Origin: Mycobacterium scrofulaceum
Lineage (GTDB): Bacteria; Actinomycetota; Actinomycetes; Mycobacteriales; Mycobacteriaceae
Length of the DNA: 32,782 nt
Reading direction: 5' to 3'
Assembly (NCBI RefSeq): GCF_001667885.1
Contig: NZ_LZJW01000180.1
Span: 1-32,782 of the forward strand
Below are positions 30,185 through 32,782 of this stretch, piece by piece (within the stretch, counting starts at the first letter, position 1; each line of letters opens with the position of its first letter). The notes under the pieces are model-generated. The model did not search any database and had not been told where the DNA came from. It saw only the letters and a list, made by a program, of their open reading frames with translations. Made by a program: the position numbers and the translations under genes.

Positions 30185-31654
30185 TCAGCCCTCGATCGTG
30201 TGACCCATCGGCATGAGGACGCTCTTCTGCTGGGTGAAGTGCTCGACGCCTTCGGGGCCGTTCTCTCGGCCGATGCCGGAGTTCTTGTAGCCGCCGAACG
30301 GGCAACACGGGTCGAATGCGTACCAGTTGATCCCGTACGTCCCGGTGCGGATTTTCTCTGAGACGGCGATGCCGCGCTCGATGTCGGTGGTCCACACGCT
30401 GCCGGCCAGGCCGTACACCGAGTCGTTGGCGATCTTGATCGCATCCTCCTCGGTGTCGTAGGGGATGATGCTGAGCACGGGCCCGAAGATCTCCTCCTGG
30501 GCGATCGTCATTTTGTTGTCGACGTCGGCGAAGACGGTGGGCTGCACGAAGAAGCCGCTGTCCAGGCCCTCGGGGCGACCGCCGCCGCAGACCAGCCGCG
30601 CGCCCTCCTCGATGCCCTTGGCGATGTAGCCTTCCACGCGGGCGCGCTGCTTCTCCGAGATCAGCGAACCGATCTGGGCGGCCGGGTCCGTCGGCAGGCC
30701 CACCGGCAGCGCCTGCACGAAAGTGCTTACCGCGTCCACGATTTCGTCGTACCGCGAGCGCGGCGCCAGGATGCGGGTCTGGGCCACGCAGGCCTGGCCG
30801 GTGTTCATGATCCCGGAGAACACCAGCATCGGGATGGCGGAGGGCAGGTCGACATCGTCGAGGACGATGGCCGCCGACTTGCCGCCGAGTTCGAGGGTGC
30901 ACGGCTTGAGCATGTCCGCGGCGCGCTTCCCGATCTCCTTGCCGACGGCCGAGCTGCCGGTGAAGGAGAACAGGTCGACGTTCGGGTTCGAGGTGAGCGC
31001 CTGCCCCGTCTCGATCCCGCCGGGGACCACCGACAGCACGCCCTCGGGCAGGCCGGCCTCGGTGAAGGCCTCGGCCAAAAGGTTTGCGCTCAGCGGGGTT
31101 TCGGCGGCGGGCTTGAGCACCACGGTGCAGCCGGCGAGCAGCGCCGGGCCCAGCTTGTTGACCGCCAGGAACAGCGGCACGTTCCAGGCCACGATCGCGC
31201 CCACCACACCGATCGGCTCGCGGTGGACGATGCTCTGGCCGTAACCGCCGGTGCGGATCTCTTTCCACTTGACCTGGTCGACGGCCGGGCCGGCGAAGAA
31301 GTTGAGCGCGCCGATCGAGCTCATCCAGTGCATCGTCTCGACGCCGGTCGGCGGCTGGCCGGTCTCGGCGGCGAGCACCTGGGTGAACAGGTCCTTGCGC
31401 TCCTCCATCACCTTGAGCGCGTTGGCGATCACGGCGGCGCGCTCCTTGGGAGGGGTCGTGGGCCAGGGCCCGTTGTCGAAGGCCGCGCGGGCCGCGGCGA
31501 CCGCGGCGTCGACATCGGCGGCCGCCGCCAGCGGCACCTTGCCGACGTACTCGCCGGTGGCGGGGCAACGCACCTCGATCACCTCGTCGGTCGACGGCTC
31601 GGTCCACTTGCCGCCGATGAAAAGCTTGTCGTATTCCGTCGTGCTGTCGGCCAT
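30185..31654 (-). CDS. NAD(P)-dependent aldehyde dehydrogenase, Rv0223c type
   Basis: A 489-residue ALDH-superfamily enzyme that oxidises an aldehyde to the acid. The cofactor-binding FTGSSAVGKEIGKRAA, the general base E255 in ELGGKSAA and the nucleophile C289 in NTGQACVAQTR are all present; their 34-residue spacing is normal. EEIFGPVLSIIPYDTEEDA and the C-terminal GGYKNSGIGRENG are family hallmarks. The start ATG at 31654 has an AGGAGGAG run about 9 nt upstream. It probably has its own promoter in the 92-bp gap after the Rv0224c-type gene. It could produce a fatty acid for the neighbouring acyl-CoA synthetases; its true substrate is unknown. Confidence 0.93.
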   Translation of the reverse strand: MADSTTEYDKLFIGGKWTEPSTDEVIEVRCPATGEYVGKVPLAAAADVDAAVAAARAAFDNGPWPTTPPKERAAVIANALKVMEERKDLFTQVLAAETGQPPTGVETMHWMSSIGALNFFAGPAVDQVKWKEIRTGGYGQSIVHREPIGVVGAIVAWNVPLFLAVNKLGPALLAGCTVVLKPAAETPLSANLLAEAFTEAGLPEGVLSVVPGGIETGQALTSNPNVDLFSFTGSSAVGKEIGKRAADMLKPCTLELGGKSAAIVLDDVDLPSAIPMLVFSGIMNTGQACVAQTRILAPRSRYDEIVDAVSTFVQALPVGLPTDPAAQIGSLISEKQRARVEGYIAKGIEEGARLVCGGGRPEGLDSGFFVQPTVFADVDNKMTIAQEEIFGPVLSIIPYDTEEDAIKIANDSVYGLAGSVWTTDIERGIAVSEKIRTGTYGINWYAFDPCCPFGGYKNSGIGRENGPEGVEHFTQQKSVLMPMGHTIEG

Positions 31655-31746
31655 CTGCGCCGCTCCTCCTCATTACTCCGCGCTGCATCGTCGCCGGCGC
31701 GCATGGGCGCCACCCTACCCAAGCCGAGGCGAAACGAGAACACGTT

Positions 31747-32529
31747 TCACTCTTGGGGTTGCAGGACCAGCACCAAGTTGCTCACGAGGAACTCGCGCAG
31801 CGTCGGCACGTTCGTCAGCCACCACGCCCATCGGGGGTGGTAGCGGGGAAATGCGGCCACCGCCGCCCCGGTGCTGGCGGCCCACTCGAGCCCCTCTGCG
31901 GCGGACAGGGCGAACAACGACGACCCGTAGTTGTTTTTCGCCGGATGCCCGTGTTTGCGGGCGTACCGCTTTGCGGCGCGCGCGCCGCCGAGGTAGTGCG
32001 TCAGGCCCATCTCGTGCCCACCGAACGGGCCCAGCCAGACGGTGTAGGAGAGCACGGCCAGCCCGCCCGGTTTGGTCACCCGCAGCATCTCGGCGCCGAG
32101 CCGCCAGGGCCGCGGCACGTGTTCGGCGACGTTGGACGACAGGCAGATGTCCACCGAGTCGTCGGCGAACGGCAGCGCCATGCCGGAGGCGCGCACGAAG
32201 TTAGCGGCGCCCGCGGCGGGTACCGGCCCGGCCGCGTGCATCTCGCTCGGGTCGGGTTCGACGCCCACGTAGCGGATCCCGGCGTCGGCGAACGCCGCCG
32301 AGAAGTAGCCGGGGCCGCCGCCGACGTCGAGCAGCGTGCGGCCGGCGGGCCGCTCGCCGTGCGTGGCCTGCCACAGATCACTCACCATCGCCGCGGTGTC
32401 CGCCGCCAGCGCGCCGTAAAACCGGGCCGGGTCCGACTGCTCGAAGCGGAACTCGGACAGCAGCCGCCACGCGCGCGCCAGGCTGGCCCGCCGCGCGAAA
32501 AGTCGGGTGGGATCCGGGGTCACGGCCAC
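31747..32529 (-). CDS. SAM-dependent methyltransferase, Rv0224c type
   Basis: A 260-residue class I methyltransferase. Motif I is LLDVGGGPGYF from residue 66, the second-strand acid is in VGVEPDPSEM, FADDSVDICLSSNVAEHVPRP is the methyltransf_11 signature and LRVTKPGGLAVLSYTVW the next conserved block. The C-terminal part (MGLTHYLGGARAAKRYARKHGHPAKNNYGSSLF) is well conserved with the M. tuberculosis protein as I recall it, whose substrate is unknown. The start is GTG at 32529; TAGGGT on the minus strand (plus ACCCTA, 32536-32541) lies six bases upstream, so the mRNA is probably leaderless. It diverges from whatever gene begins beyond the right edge. Confidence 0.9.
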   Translation of the reverse strand: MAVTPDPTRLFARRASLARAWRLLSEFRFEQSDPARFYGALAADTAAMVSDLWQATHGERPAGRTLLDVGGGPGYFSAAFADAGIRYVGVEPDPSEMHAAGPVPAAGAANFVRASGMALPFADDSVDICLSSNVAEHVPRPWRLGAEMLRVTKPGGLAVLSYTVWLGPFGGHEMGLTHYLGGARAAKRYARKHGHPAKNNYGSSLFALSAAEGLEWAASTGAAVAAFPRYHPRWAWWLTNVPTLREFLVSNLVLVLQPQE

Positions 32530-32535
32530 CGGCCA

Positions 32536-32541
32536 ACCCTA
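32536..32541 (-). promoter_or_regulatory. leaderless -10 of the Rv0224c-type gene
   Basis: TAGGGT on the minus strand is followed by TGGCCG and then the GTG start at 32529. There is no Shine-Dalgarno. Confidence 0.6.
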
Positions 32542-32620
32542 CGCAGCGCCGGTGCTCGTCGTTGCCCAGCCGCGATCGTCACAGCCGTCCCTCCCGCCCC
32601 CGGCCCGGGCGGGGCGCGAA

Positions 32621-32690
32621 GTGCCCGCCTCCGAGCGACAAGTCGCGCCGATACACCTTCCCCGCCGCTCTGTCGCTACGAGGCGGGCAC
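32621..32690. repeat. 70-bp inverted repeat with 20-bp arms
   Basis: GTGCCCGCCTCCGAGCGACA (32621-32640) and TGTCGCTACGAGGCGGGCAC (32671-32690) are reverse complements at 18 of 20 positions; the two mismatches are adjacent. The spacer is 30 bp. The element is alone in the 253-bp region at the right edge, between two divergent promoters. It may be a dispersed mycobacterial intergenic palindrome, a two-site operator or a structured RNA. Confidence 0.7.
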
Positions 32691-32774
32691 AACGAGCGGT
32701 CCCTGCCGGGCCGGGGCCGGTGGGGCGCAAGTGAAGGGAATGGTCACCGCATCGAGGCGCACATCGGAGCGGGC

Positions 32775-32780
32775 TAGGCT
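32775..32780 (+). promoter_or_regulatory. -10 hexamer of the next rightward gene
   Basis: TAGGCT, identical to the leaderless -10 of the AI-2E gene at 1382-1387, ends 2 bp before the window edge. If the same six-base spacing holds, the next start codon is at position 32787, outside the window. Confidence 0.5.
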
Positions 32781-32782
32781 GA

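Overview
The window is mycobacterial chromosome: high GC, strong G/C bias at third codon positions, many GTG starts, and a gene order that follows M. tuberculosis Rv0204c to Rv0224c. The landmarks are mmpL3, trmB, pckA, fadD4, fadE3, lipW, lipC, a WS/DGAT gene, echA1, an aldehyde dehydrogenase and an Rv0224c-type methyltransferase. Several genes are present that I do not remember at this locus in M. tuberculosis, so a slow grower near the M. avium complex is the best guess. That species call is inference. No tRNA, rRNA, CRISPR array, insertion sequence or prophage gene was recognised.

Left block (1-11.8 kb), conserved core: an Rv0204c-type membrane protein diverges from an AI-2E family membrane protein. 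A leftward unit trmB > NYN-domain protein > mmpL3 follows. MmpL3 exports trehalose monomycolate for the outer membrane. Diverging from trmB is a pair of translationally coupled GTPase-like proteins (Rv0209/Rv0210 type) with degenerate P-loops, then pckA, the GTP-dependent PEP carboxykinase that opens gluconeogenesis from lipid-derived carbon.

Middle block (11.8-22 kb), lipid and acyl-CoA metabolism with accessory genes: a GAF-GGDEF diguanylate cyclase stands where I recall nadR and Rv0213c in M. tuberculosis. Then come fadD4 coupled to a crotonase with a long N-terminal extension, a small CD225/dispanin-like membrane protein, fadE3 diverging at only 9 bp from an Rv0216-type double-hotdog hydratase, a rearranged CaiB-family CoA transferase, an amidohydrolase and lipW. 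Together they encode activation, dehydrogenation, hydration and CoA transfer, plus two hydrolases that could release a substrate.

Right block (21.8-32.8 kb): an alpha/beta hydrolase and a methyltransferase, lipC, a WS/DGAT wax ester/triacylglycerol synthase, echA1, a second acyl-CoA synthetase overlapping a 98-residue protein with a desulforedoxin-like Cys pattern, a TetR regulator preceded by a 43-codon small ORF and an operator-like promoter, an aldehyde dehydrogenase, and the Rv0224c-type methyltransferase.

A recurring theme is leaderless transcription. At six starts a TANNNT-like hexamer sits exactly 6 nt before the start codon, and at a seventh it sits 7 nt before. The same hexamer lies 2 bp from the right edge. 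Other noteworthy items are an 18-bp perfect-arm operator before fadD4, a 6-codon leaderless upstream ORF fused to the start of the WS/DGAT gene, the acyl-CoA synthetase/98-aa/TetR/small-ORF module, and large inverted repeats at 30072-30161 and 32621-32690.
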